This document shows, in pieces, positions 1 through 9,302 of a DNA stretch of 64,000 nucleotides. Position numbers and translations under genes: made by a program. Under the pieces are notes generated by a model, which was not told the origin of the DNA, did no database searches, and saw only the letters and a program-made list of their open reading frames with translations. Source of the stretch: Sclerotiophoma versabilis (lineage: Eukaryota > Ascomycota > Dothideomycetes > Pleosporales > Didymellaceae); assembly GCA_012274445.1 (NCBI GenBank), contig JAAROD010000044.1:1116001-1180000 (forward strand). The letters are read 5' to 3'. Each line of letters starts with the position of its first letter. The first letter of the stretch is position 1.

Positions 1-125
1 AACACAGACAAGTTTAGCGAAGATGATTGCAAGGCACAGCTGATGCTGCTGGTATGTGAGATTTATGATGTGCACTCGTTTGGGTGAAAAGGTAGAGCGA
101 ATTGAGTATGGAAGTTGGAAGTGGC

Positions 126-1798
126 TCATACATCCCAAGCGGGGAATAAGGGCGGTGTCGCGGTGAGTCTGTGTATAGTAAGTATAGCACACAGATAGGA
201 CAGAACAGCACCGACACGAGGATCTCGAAGGCAGCAAACTTTCTGAGATGCGCAGGACCTCTTCGATACGCATGCATGACCTCAGGGCGTGCACTCTTGA
301 TGTTCTTCCGGCCTATCAACTTATGCATAGCCGGACTTGTTGCATAGACAGGGTCGAGCACAACGAGGTTGCAGTAGCTGTCACTACGACGTTCGAATCC
401 TACGATAGTGATCGAATGACCGGGTCGTTGGAGATAAATGGGTGGTAGAAGGGTCTTGTGTACGCCAGAGCCGTCGCCGACAGCAGCTTGGGCGAAGTAG
501 CGTTCGACAGCGAGAAGAAGTAGGTCGTGCGCCTGAACCTTGCCATGTGGTTTGTCTCGATCGCTGAACATCTCGACGGCGCAATTGACTTCGGTGCTGA
601 GGAACAACGCTTGTGCCTGCATAGCCGTTAGCTTTGTGCACTCAGTTAATCTATTGACGAACACACTTCTGGGGTGCCGATGTACTTCCTGGTATCCTTA
701 ATACCGCCTGTTTGGATCCTGCCGATGTGGTTGATACCTCTGTCCCATGCTCTCTCAATGAGTTCTTGAAGTTTGAGGATTCCAGGTAGACGACCAGGAA
801 ACTCTTCGTGGCCCTGTGCTTTCGCTCCTTGGATGTAAGATATGAGCATCTGAATGTTCCTGTACCCGCAGAAGCTACCCTCCTTCGGGGTCTTGCCAAC
901 ATGAACGGTGGACGGGTGACAGTAGTAAGCTTCTTTGACGGTGCGGTCAAGAGCTGAAAGTTGCGCGAGGATGGGTATGACGCCCGGCGTCTCATTTTGC
1001 ACCTGTTCCTGCTTGATCAGACGACCGTCCCGGCCAATGCGATTGACGGCAGTGATTTCAGGTCCGGCCGCAAGTTGGTCATGGAGCCATTTGGGCATGC
1101 GTTCCTCCCAAGCATAGGGACCGAGTTCCGATTTCTTAGGTTGTTAGCGTTGGCTGCGCAAAGCTGTAGACTCAACTTACCCCAAGACGGGCACTCTTGT
1201 TGGGTGGCTTTGCTGACTTATCTAATTTTGTGAATGGGTTGAAACTTATGATGCTCCTGGCCAGTGTGCTCTTCTCGCTACTGTCTGTGTCCCTCCTGTC
1301 GCGATGGTGCTTCTTCTTCATCTTGCCATTACTGTCGCGCGTCTTCGAGCCGTCCAATGAGTCTGTGTCGTTTCGATATTCTGAGGCGGTAGATTTCGAT
1401 GAGCGCCTGTGAGAATGGTGCCTAGTGGCTGACTTGTGCATATTGCTGGATGAATGGTGAGAATGATACTTTCCAGTGGTCTCGTCGAATGATAATGTTT
1501 CTGCGGCGTGGAGATCAAGGTGATCGTTGAAGTCGTCAAGTAGGACCACCTCACCGCAATCAGGCTCGGGACACGCAACTGTGTTTCCCTCCTCGTCTGA
1601 GGAAGTCGTGTCTCGCGCGTGCTTGCGTTTGGAGGGCGAGCCAAGGGGAGAGAGAAGTGGCTCTGGGTCATCCTTAATCACGAAAGGGCTGTCCTCTGTA
1701 TGCGCTTGTTCGAAATGCAATTGAAGAACATAGTCATCGGTCGGTAGGACTGTGAAGTCGCAGAGCGGACAGTCGAGGAGTTCGATCTTGCCCGCCAT
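126..1798 (-). CDS. ZUP1/UFSP-like C78 cysteine peptidase (zinc-finger deubiquitinase)
   Basis: Four exons: 1798-1181, 1134-667, 616-216 and 168-126, giving 509 aa. The N-terminus has two C2H2-type fingers, CPLC..H..H near residue 10 and CPEPDC..H..H near residue 100. A basic Ser/His-rich linker follows, then a peptidase C78 domain. The catalytic Cys sits in FCGYRNIQML (about residue 295), His in GHSITIVG (about 429), and the Asp in VVLDP. LGKSELGPYAWEERMPKWL is rebuilt across the first intron and matches the family's domain entry. The family (human ZUP1, yeast relatives such as Mug105) cleaves ubiquitin chains or UFM1-type conjugates; ZUP1 prefers K63 chains and acts in genome maintenance. 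The last intron (GTCGGT..CACAG, 169-215) restores a natural ending, PPLFPAWDV. Without it the frame runs to position 14 through pyrimidine-rich, intron-like sequence. Divergent from the next gene. Confidence 0.87.
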
Positions 1799-2356
1799 GT
1801 TGGCGAGTGTTGCGCGCAGTGAATGCTGGCCGACAAGCAGCTTCTTGATCAGCACGCGCCGGGCACGTGGGTTTTGTATGGTTTTACAGCACAGTCTGTC
1901 ACTGTACGCACAAAAGCTCGATCGTGACCACAGTAGTTGTTGATGCTGCTGTGGCTTGCTGCAGCAAAGACCCGTCAGATGCAGGGAGAGGGTCCAAACA
2001 GGCTGTCTTGCCAGAACCAACACATATTGCGTATGCTTGAGTAGCGCCGTACCGGGCAAAGCACGCGTTTGCAAGGGTTTTGTCAGTGGTACTCTGATGG
2101 CAAGAGGGAGGCTCGATTCTGCGGTCACTGAGAGGCACTTGCCAAGATGCACCAGCTCACCGCCACATGGCGAGTGATTGCACTGCAAACGAATGCTCCC
2201 CTGAGCGATGTAGCTTGCAAGCTGACAGCAACATGGTCGTGCAGACGGTGCGCAGCAACTGGAGGGAGCTGCGGAGGGAGCAGCACCTCCGCGGTCTGCG
2301 TCATGATTTAGGCTTAGCGGGAGCGCAGCAGGAAGCTCGAACTGACGTTCAGACGG
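1799..2356. other. Divergent intergenic region
   Basis: A 558-bp gap between the ZUP1-like gene (-) and the HTD2-like gene (+), so it should carry both promoters. The minus frame of the ZUP1-like gene stays open upstream through this gap, but nothing in it resembles a domain. I assign no specific sites. Confidence 0.6.
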
Positions 2357-4517
2357 ATGCATTTCCACGCAATGTCACTCCACACACGATGTCCACAGCG
2401 GCTACTCAGTATATCCGCACACCGCACCCTACGGCGGCGGCGAGGTGTCCGCTACTATGGCTTGGACGTGACGAACGATCCTGAGTGGTTCCAGCAAGTG
2501 CGCACCCAGTTGCTGAGTCGGAAGCCACACCGGTATAGCGAAGACCTCGACCCATTGCACCATGAGCAACTCTGGACAACACTCGCGGGCTTCCAGCCAA
2601 GATTCACCAATCCAGACACCAATGCAAAGCGAAGTGTCCCGTTGTTTGAACTCTTGACGCGCTTCAATGCCCGAGTCCAATCGTCAACACTACTGCCGGA
2701 TGGCACCGATCCCCTGCACAGTCCGGGCGAGCCGTGGACGCGGCGCATGTGGGCAGGTGGAGCTGTCAGGATTAATCCAGGTCTGAAGCTCAAATCCGAG
2801 ACACCCTTTCGGCTGCTGCAAAGGGCCGCATGTGTCGAGCGCATAAAGGACGTTCGGTTACAGGGAACTGGCGATGAAGCCAAGATCTTTGTGACTATTG
2901 AGCGACGCTTCACCTTTGCCGAAAAGCTCAGAAATGGAGGCAGAAATCAATCTGGGGGCGTCCTGCGGACATATATCTACGAGCAAGCGGACAGCAATGA
3001 CGACTGGAATGATGCGTTGTTGAAAGAGGAGCGTAATCTAGTTTTCCTGAAGGCAAAGACAGCAGCTGAGCTCACGGCTGTACACGCTGGCGAGACGCTA
3101 GTCCCCAGGTATCTAAAGTGTACGAGTGTCCTGCCTGCCATTGCTTCAGTACTGACACGCTCCAGCACCCTCAGATCCGGACTTCTCACACGCCGTGACG
3201 CCGACGCGATCCCTCCTCTTTCGATATTCTGCCCTTACCTTCAATGCCCATCTGCTACACCTTGATCCCACCTACGCGCGCACCGTCGAAGGCCATCGCA
3301 ATCTCCTTGTACATGGGCCGCTCACGCTCACGCTGATGCTTCAATCGCTGAACAAACATCTTCTTAAAGCACGAATTGGTAACAAGTCCGAAACAGTGGA
3401 CTCAATTCAATACCGCAATCTCGCACCGCTATATTGCGACGAGGAAATGCGCGTATGTGTCAAAAACAAGAAGCGATCTGACACAGCGAATGTGTGGGAT
3501 ATCTGGATTGAGGGCCCTACAGGCGGCATGGCTGTGAAGGCGGTCGTGCGGACGGTCAACCAAGAAAGAACTGTTTCTCCCACGAATCGTACAACGGAGA
3601 ATATGACAAATGCACATCTGCCAGACGTGCACACAGTCGCCTTTCAAGCCAAAGACAAACTCAAGGCGCTTGACCAAAAGGATTCAGGCACGGAGCAGTT
3701 GTCGCAAGTCTCACGAGAAGAACGCCGCAAACTCTGGAGGAAGGAACAGCTGCAAACGACACGTGTGGAGCGTAGAGAGTGGGCAGCACGAGCTCTACCC
3801 TACCTGTATTCTGCGTCGTCTCCACTTGTAGTTCGAGTGCCGAAATCAGCTTCTCAAACACAAAAGCCTTCAGCATTCGCACCAAGCATTACAACGCCAC
3901 AGTCTCAGGCGCAGAAAGGGCGCCCAACCCTCTCGAAAAGGACAGTTCTGTATTCGAGAAGGTGGCGCAAAGCACGGGTAGGAAAGGCTCTGCCCTACCT
4001 CTATATGAACGTCAGGTCGCCTCTTCAAAGCTCGGTAGAGGTAGCACGTCAGCCAGACAGTCCCAAAACCCAGTCCCTTCAAGCCCTCCGGGCAGACGCA
4101 TCGAGTCCCCGCTCTTCGACTCCCAGCCTAGCGCACAGGCAGCGCGCAATCCTGCTTGCCAGCACCGCAGCGCAAGTACCCCCAAGCCACGACGCTAAAG
4201 CCTCTACTCCCGACGTACTTGGTTCCCCTGCCTCTGGAATCCAGATTCGAAAGATCATCACTGAAGGCCCCGAGGACGTCCTCTCTCATAAAAGCATGCA
4301 AAAGGAGACAGGGTCGGAGGAAAAGTCGCTTGCAGCACGCTCAAGCGAGCGGGAACCCAAGCCGCTTACGATCAGGAAGGTGGAACAGGTTAGTGTGAGG
4401 AAAGTGGATGTTAGTCTGCAAGAGACGGCTGCGAAGAGGAGTCACAAGATGATGGAGCGCAGGAAGGAGACGAAGAGAGCGGATGGAGCGAACAAAGGTG
4501 ATGCAGATGCTGAGTAG
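2357..4517 (+). CDS. HTD2: Mitochondrial 3-hydroxyacyl-thioester dehydratase type 2 with long C-terminal extension
   Basis: Two exons, 2357-3119 and 3166-4517 (intron GTACGAG..CTGAC..CCAG), giving 704 aa. The intron join restores SDPDFSHAVTPTRSLLFRYS, the usual entry to the C-terminal hot-dog half. The signature RYSALTFNAH (residues 274-283) and LVHGPLTL follow. Htd2 dehydrates 3-hydroxyacyl-ACP in mitochondrial type II fatty-acid synthesis, which feeds lipoic acid. The Arg-rich, acid-poor N-terminus fits a mitochondrial presequence; Met6 (2372) is an alternative start. The enzyme core ends near residue 384 (GGMAVKAV). A further 320 basic, Ser/Lys-rich residues follow without a stop, which is far longer than the usual family length. 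That tail contains the phrase ALPYLY twice (about residues 463 and 529). I do not recognise the tail. A missed intron ending the enzyme early, or a fusion, remains possible. Confidence 0.83.
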
Positions 4518-4554
4518 ATGTTTGTGGAGATTGTAGAGCTTGTGGCGGCGGGAT

Positions 4555-4569
4555 GGGGGGGGGGGGGGG
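4555..4569. repeat. 15-base G homopolymer
   Basis: An uninterrupted run of 15 G lies 37 bp after the HTD2 stop and before the 3' end of the converging F-box gene. It sits in the short (133 bp) convergent spacer. It could be a real tract or a length-uncertain assembly position. Confidence 0.9.
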
Positions 4570-4650
4570 TAAATGTATTACGTGTATTATCTTGAAGCGT
4601 TTTCTTGCGTCTGCCATGATCGCAGCAAGTCCCCCCTCCCACTCAGCCCA

Positions 4651-5748
4651 TCACCCTCCCTCTTCCCTCCCAGCCATTACAACACCCAACCGCTCCTCCG
4701 CTATCAAGTCAGCGAACTCAACCACCGATTCCCCCCGCTCATCCAAGACCCAATCAACCGTCTGTCCCAGCGTCGCTCCGTTGTTCTCAAACCACGACCC
4801 AAGCAACCTCACATACCCCTCCACCATCCCTTTCAAAGGTGCGTTCTCCTTCAGCCACAGCACCTGCTCTGGATCCAGCTTCATATAGTCCTCAATGACG
4901 TAGTAGTGGCTTATGTCGTCGCCCCAGCCCTCTGCGCCGACGTCGTGAGTGCGGTGGAGTGCGAATTTGGACGCGGGCGATGCATACCGCATCATGTGCG
5001 GGGAAATGGTGCTGAAATGGGTCCAGAGCGTTGTGGACGGGGTCTGATTGGTGAAGGGGTTATAGGCTGGTGGCGAAAGCGATGGGGGTGGGTAGTTTAG
5101 GTGGATGTTGAAGAGCAGCGATTGATCGTGGTGAGGGTGTCGTTTTTTGAATTTCCGCGCGATTGTGCCGTTGCTGGGGCAGATGTTGTTTTGCACGACT
5201 TCGCGCATGACGGCGGTAAAGTCTGCAATTTCGGCCATCTCGGTGGTTGGCCAGTTGTGTAGCAGGGCGGCGCGCTTCTGGATCACGGGGCGTGTGACGC
5301 GAGATTCACGTGGGTGCTGCGCGTTGTGGAAGGCTCGTGAGTATAGCCAGGTCCGGTATATGGCGCGCCGGAGACGGTAGCGCTCGCTGCTGGTGAGCAG
5401 GCGGCGGGACTCGTAGTTGTGCTTCCATTTCTTGAAGGGGTAGATGTCGCACCATTTCTCAGCGACACGGCCGGCGTGCACAATCTGCTTGAGTAGAGCG
5501 AGGGAGAAGGGGACCGTTCGGATGATGTGTGCTGGCTGGCTCGAATTGTGGGTGAGGAGTTGGGTGAGATCTTGGAGAGGCCCGTACTGGGCTTCAGCAG
5601 CGTGCTCGAGGATGGCGAGACGTTGGGATGAAAGCGAGATGTTGCGGAAACGGCGACATGTTGTTGACAACGCTAAGACGTCGTTGATTGAGTTGCAGGA
5701 TAGCAATATCTGGAGCACCAGCTCGGTGGCGAGGTCTTCGAACAGCAT
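4651..5748 (-). CDS. F-box domain protein
   Basis: Single exon, 365 aa, from the ATG at 5748. Residues 1-45 form an F-box (LATELVLQILLSCNSIND, then CRRFRNISLS), the segment that binds Skp1 in SCF ubiquitin ligases. The remainder has no repeat class I recognise (no LRR, WD40 or Kelch pattern). It contains basic stretches (RYRLRRAIYRTWLYSRAF) and a Trp/Tyr-rich C-terminus ending in an acidic patch. This layout is common among fungal F-box proteins of unknown substrate. It converges on HTD2 and is divergent from the 2EXR-type gene. Confidence 0.85.
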   Translation of the reverse strand: MLFEDLATELVLQILLSCNSINDVLALSTTCRRFRNISLSSQRLAILEHAAEAQYGPLQDLTQLLTHNSSQPAHIIRTVPFSLALLKQIVHAGRVAEKWCDIYPFKKWKHNYESRRLLTSSERYRLRRAIYRTWLYSRAFHNAQHPRESRVTRPVIQKRAALLHNWPTTEMAEIADFTAVMREVVQNNICPSNGTIARKFKKRHPHHDQSLLFNIHLNYPPPSLSPPAYNPFTNQTPSTTLWTHFSTISPHMMRYASPASKFALHRTHDVGAEGWGDDISHYYVIEDYMKLDPEQVLWLKENAPLKGMVEGYVRLLGSWFENNGATLGQTVDWVLDERGESVVEFADLIAEERLGVVMAGREEGG

Positions 5749-6267
5749 GGTGGCTGAGGGTGGTGGATGTTCACTTGAGGTGCTCCAAGATGGTTCGAGA
5801 TCCAGACAATCGAAAGTGCAGTGATTTAAGTGCCGTATGTCAAACTTTGCTCTTGTTTTGACTCTGGAAGCGTTAGATGGGTATTCAATATATAAACGTC
5901 GGCTCGAAGCTGTTGTTTACTCCGACCCAGGGAAGCTCGTGATGCTCAAGAGATAGAGACCCCTCCGTTGGGGCTATAGATCGGAAATGTGCCAAAGTAT
6001 CCAAACATAACAGATGCTTTTGCAAGCCCTGATAGGCTGCCAGTTGTGATGAGCATCATGATGGGTGGTAGAGGAGAGAAGGGAGTCATGGTCGCGTTGT
6101 GGTAGATAACACGACCCCGGATTCTGGTGGGCCAATCGGCGCGCAACTCCTCCTCCGCGTCTGATGTCGTCAACGCGAGCGCAGATGCGCAACGGCATGG
6201 TAGCAGCACGAATACCACACGCACAGCTTACAAGAGTACAAAAAGGTCGAAAGAATATAGCAATACA
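5749..6267. other. Divergent intergenic region with TATA-like element
   Basis: 519 bp between the starts of the F-box gene (-) and the 2EXR-type gene (+). A TATATAAA element lies at 5889-5896. The plus frame of the next gene is open upstream to 6127, but the stretch before 6268 is low-complexity Ser/Thr/Arg and is more likely leader than protein. Confidence 0.5.
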
Positions 6268-7104
6268 ATGCTTTCTCCAGTGCCAACCTCGAACGACCTC
6301 CCAGCGCTCCTCCGCCTCCCCGTCGAACTCCGCCGCCAGATCTACGCCGCGCTCCTCCCCAACACCCTCAACCTTGCGCTTCGCTACCAGCGTCCGCCCG
6401 AGGCCACGCTGCGCGCCGAGTATAACTTGACCTTTGTACGCCAGCCTTGCTCCAGCAATGGGTCTTGGAAGATGCAAAAGACGAGTCCAAAAAGCGAGCG
6501 CGAGACGGGTAACGACATTGTCTGGCGACGGGGCTGCACAGCACTGCTTGCCGTGAGCAGGCAGGTGCACGAGGAGGCGGCAGACATGCTGTATGGAGAG
6601 AATACGTTCGTCGTAGATGTGACGTTTACCAGAATCGCGTTCCGGTACCGCTGGCGCACGGAGAACGGGTTGACGCCCAGTAGGCAGTTTGACTGGCTGG
6701 AGCATTTTAGTCAGAGGAATCTGTTGAGGGTGAAGAAGTATGTGGTCAATGTGGAGAGCGTGGATGACTACACGGGGATGATCAAGTATAACGTTGGCGG
6801 TAGGGGGCTGCCTGTTGGTATACGGGCGAAGGTGCGTGAGCTTGTTGATCTGCTGGTGCTGGTGCACGAGTTGAGGAGGGTAGAGGTGCATCTGATCGAC
6901 GGGGATATTAGTAGGCATAGATTTCCCAGTGGGAGGGTGCACAGGGTGCAGGACGAAAGTCACTATGCGCAGACACAGACGGTGTTGGATCCATTTCGAG
7001 CGCTGTGTGGAGTCAGGCAAGTGCAGGTCACGGGTGTGAGCGAAGAGTATGGAAAGACGTTGGAAGAACGCATGGCTGGCCAGCGAGAGACAGCATATGC
7101 GTAG
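6268..7104 (+). CDS. 2EXR / F-box-like fungal protein of unknown function
   Basis: Single exon, 278 aa from the ATG at 6268; the in-frame extension to 6127 looks like leader. The N-terminus LPALLRLPVELRRQIYAALL matches the 2EXR/F-box-like motif that opens a very large family of fungal proteins. A middle part follows the usual order of that family: LLAVSRQVHEEAADMLYGEN, then FVVDVTF. The C-terminal half (VRELVDLLVLVHELRRVEVHL, shown here only as a landmark, residues about 195-215) predicts helix-strand structure. No catalytic motif is visible. Such proteins are expanded in Dothideomycetes and mostly uncharacterised. It converges on BRX1. Confidence 0.8.
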   Translation: MLSPVPTSNDLPALLRLPVELRRQIYAALLPNTLNLALRYQRPPEATLRAEYNLTFVRQPCSSNGSWKMQKTSPKSERETGNDIVWRRGCTALLAVSRQVHEEAADMLYGENTFVVDVTFTRIAFRYRWRTENGLTPSRQFDWLEHFSQRNLLRVKKYVVNVESVDDYTGMIKYNVGGRGLPVGIRAKVRELVDLLVLVHELRRVEVHLIDGDISRHRFPSGRVHRVQDESHYAQTQTVLDPFRALCGVRQVQVTGVSEEYGKTLEERMAGQRETAYA

Positions 7105-7237
7105 AATATCCTTTGGGTATATTGGTGTACAGCAACATTCATGCGCACCCACCCAGCCTGGTGACCGTACATCCTGCGCCAGTAGAAGATGAGCAAACCC
7201 GTAAACGCCATGCTTTTGCCAGACCGTGATCGAAAGA

Positions 7238-8379
7238 CTATGCGAAGAGCACCTGGTCGCTGAGCGGATCCTTTGCCTTTTTGATACCTCCGTGGCTTGT
7301 GAGACCCAAGTCTGCGCGCCTGTTCCTGGAATCTCTTTGCGCGTCGGTGCGGGTGTTGAACCGGCCGGCCTTGGCCTTGAGCAGGTCTGAACGGACCTGG
7401 TTGGGCGAAACAAACTCCTTGTTCTCGTAGATGATGGGTCCTCCAAAACTCGACTCCTGGATGACAATGGGTGTGAGAACGAAACGGGGACCAATCTCCA
7501 CCAGGCTGACATCGAATTCAGAGCTCTTTCCCTTCTTCTTCTTGGAGGCCGAGTCATCGACATCCATATCCTCTCCGTCAGCGGGCTTCTTCTTGCTTGT
7601 CTCAGACTCATTGATCTGATAGACGCGAATCCAGATCTTGCCATCTGCGACTGTGAATCCCATCACGTGGTCCACGAATGGCTTGGTCTTGCGGGAGTTC
7701 TTGGGTACGCCAAAAACCTGGGTGAAGAGCTCCTTGATGACACGGAGGTGGGCCTGCTTGTCGAAAGCTGCATCGAAGGAAAGAATTGGCCTGGATCCCT
7801 TGAGGCAGTTGCCGATAAAGTTGAGTTCCTCCATGGTGTGCAAGTTCTGGAGATGCATCTTGACGGTGGGTCCGTTTGGCGGCTTGCTCATCCAGCAGTA
7901 AAGATCCTTTCCTTTCCTTGCTTCGAAGAAGAGGATGTTGTTGCAGTTGTAGAGTTCTAGCTGAGGTTAGTCTGTGGCAATGTCGAGCTGGTTTCAATGC
8001 GAATGAAGAGTGAAACGAATGAAGAGTGAAACGCAGGCGATGGATGTGAGTCTTCTTACCTGCCATCTCGTTCAGCTGATACAACTTTGTTTTCGAGTCA
8101 AACTTTGCTTCCTTCCGGCTGTGGGGCCTGCGACATCATGTTAGTAACTTGGGCATAAGGTCCTGAGAGCTCGTGGTTACATCAGCGAGTACAGGTCCTG
8201 CAGCAGATGGCGATGGCGGAATGTGACACCTCTCGAGCTCTGTGCAGGGTTAGCTTGGAAGCCTCGAGGTGCGGCGCAAAAAGTACCAGAATGAGCACAC
8301 GCTGCTTGTTCCTCTTCTCGCCGGTGGGTTTCTCCTCCTCGCGGTCATTGCCGGACAGTTGCTTGTAGACGGCGGCCAT
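7238..8379 (-). CDS. BRX1: Ribosome biogenesis protein BRX1 (Brix domain)
   Basis: Four exons, 8379-8287, 8239-8181, 8127-8060 and 7956-7238, giving 312 aa. All introns have clean GT..AG borders and fungal branch points (GCTAAC, CTAAC). The short first exon encodes MAAVYKQLSG and KRNKQRVLIL. Exon 2 gives SSRGVTFRHRHLLQDLYSLM, exon 3 PHSRKEAKFDSK, and exon 4 opens with LYNCNNILFFEARKGKDLY and the hallmark MSKPPNGPTVKMHLQNLH. The Brix domain spans about residues 30-270, with an acidic/Lys insert (DGEDMDVDD, KKKKGK) near 190-205. Brx1 is a nucleolar factor of the 60S pre-ribosome, partnering Ebp2 in yeast. Its start is 0.9 kb from that of INO80, in divergent orientation. Confidence 0.96.
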
Positions 8380-9302
8380 GGCGATGTGTGGTTGGCGTTG
8401 CTGTGGCTGCGATGCTGGTCGAAGTCGCAGCTCCCAGCAGAGTTCGACAAGTTTGATGCCAAGCAACGAAAATAAAGTGGGCCGTGCCAGGAAGGGGCGC
8501 TAGTGCGTCGTTGCGGGTCGCGCCTTCCAGCACGGTCTCGTCCAATGAGCATCGACGTCCCAGCGCTCGTCGAGCCGATTCTGGACTCTGGGGCTGCGCA
8601 GCTGCTCTGCGCGCGTCGGAGCCGAGGACGGAGCAGCTGGCTGCGCAGAGGCGGCAGTGTGCGATGGATGGATGGGCGATGGCTGCGCGTGGGCCGGGGC
8701 ATGGACAAGGGCATGGGCAGTCACGCTAGCCGAAGCTCGAAGGAAACCCCGGAGGGCGATGAGCAGGCGGAAGGGCGTGGGAGCAGAGGGGAAGCAGGCA
8801 TGCGCGCGGGGCCCAGCGCAGAGGGCTCGACGGGAGAGGCAGCAGGCGGTGCGGACGGGGGTGAATACATGGCAGCAGCACGCCGCAGCACGCAGCAGCG
8901 GCTGGCCGAGGGCAGTGCAGTTATTGGCCGTGGTGATGCGGCGCGTGTATCTTCATGCAAGCTGGATCGGGTGCAGGCTGCGTTGACGAGGAAGCGCACG
9001 CTAGGCTGGCTGGCAGAGCTTCCGTGTGATCCAAGAGCCTCCACACCAGCCCTCGCCGTCCGCCCACGACCCCGAGCTGCCCACCTCATCGTCGCTGTCG
9101 CTGTCGCAGTCGCTGTCGCTGTCGCCGCCGCCGCCGCCGCCGCCGTCGCCAGCACCCGTCGCCGCGCCATCACCGCCCACGGCAGCTTGCGCGCACGACG
9201 ACGCACGCCCGCAGCAGAGCCCCGACGCCGCGCCTCTGCTGCCGCGGCCGAGGAGCGAGCAGACGAGCGGGCGCTGAGGCTCGCGGTTGATGTTGCGCGC
9301 CC
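8380..9302. other. GC-rich divergent region with triplet and hexamer repeats
   Basis: 923 bp between BRX1 (-) and INO80 (+). It is rich in G+C, with overlapping long ORFs in several frames that are explained by scarcity of stop codons. From about 9089 to 9150 there is a run of GTCGCT-type hexamers leading into a CCG tract. I see no conserved protein segment. It should hold both promoters and the INO80 leader. Confidence 0.6.

Noticed and set aside
1799..2368. N-terminal extension of the ZUP1-like frame to 2368
   Set aside because: The upstream 190 codons show no conserved motif; the zinc-finger region starts directly after the ATG at 1798.
9026..9277. Ser/Pro-rich ORF in the INO80 leader
   Set aside because: It lacks an ATG (starts at GTG) and merely reads through the hexamer/CCG repeats.
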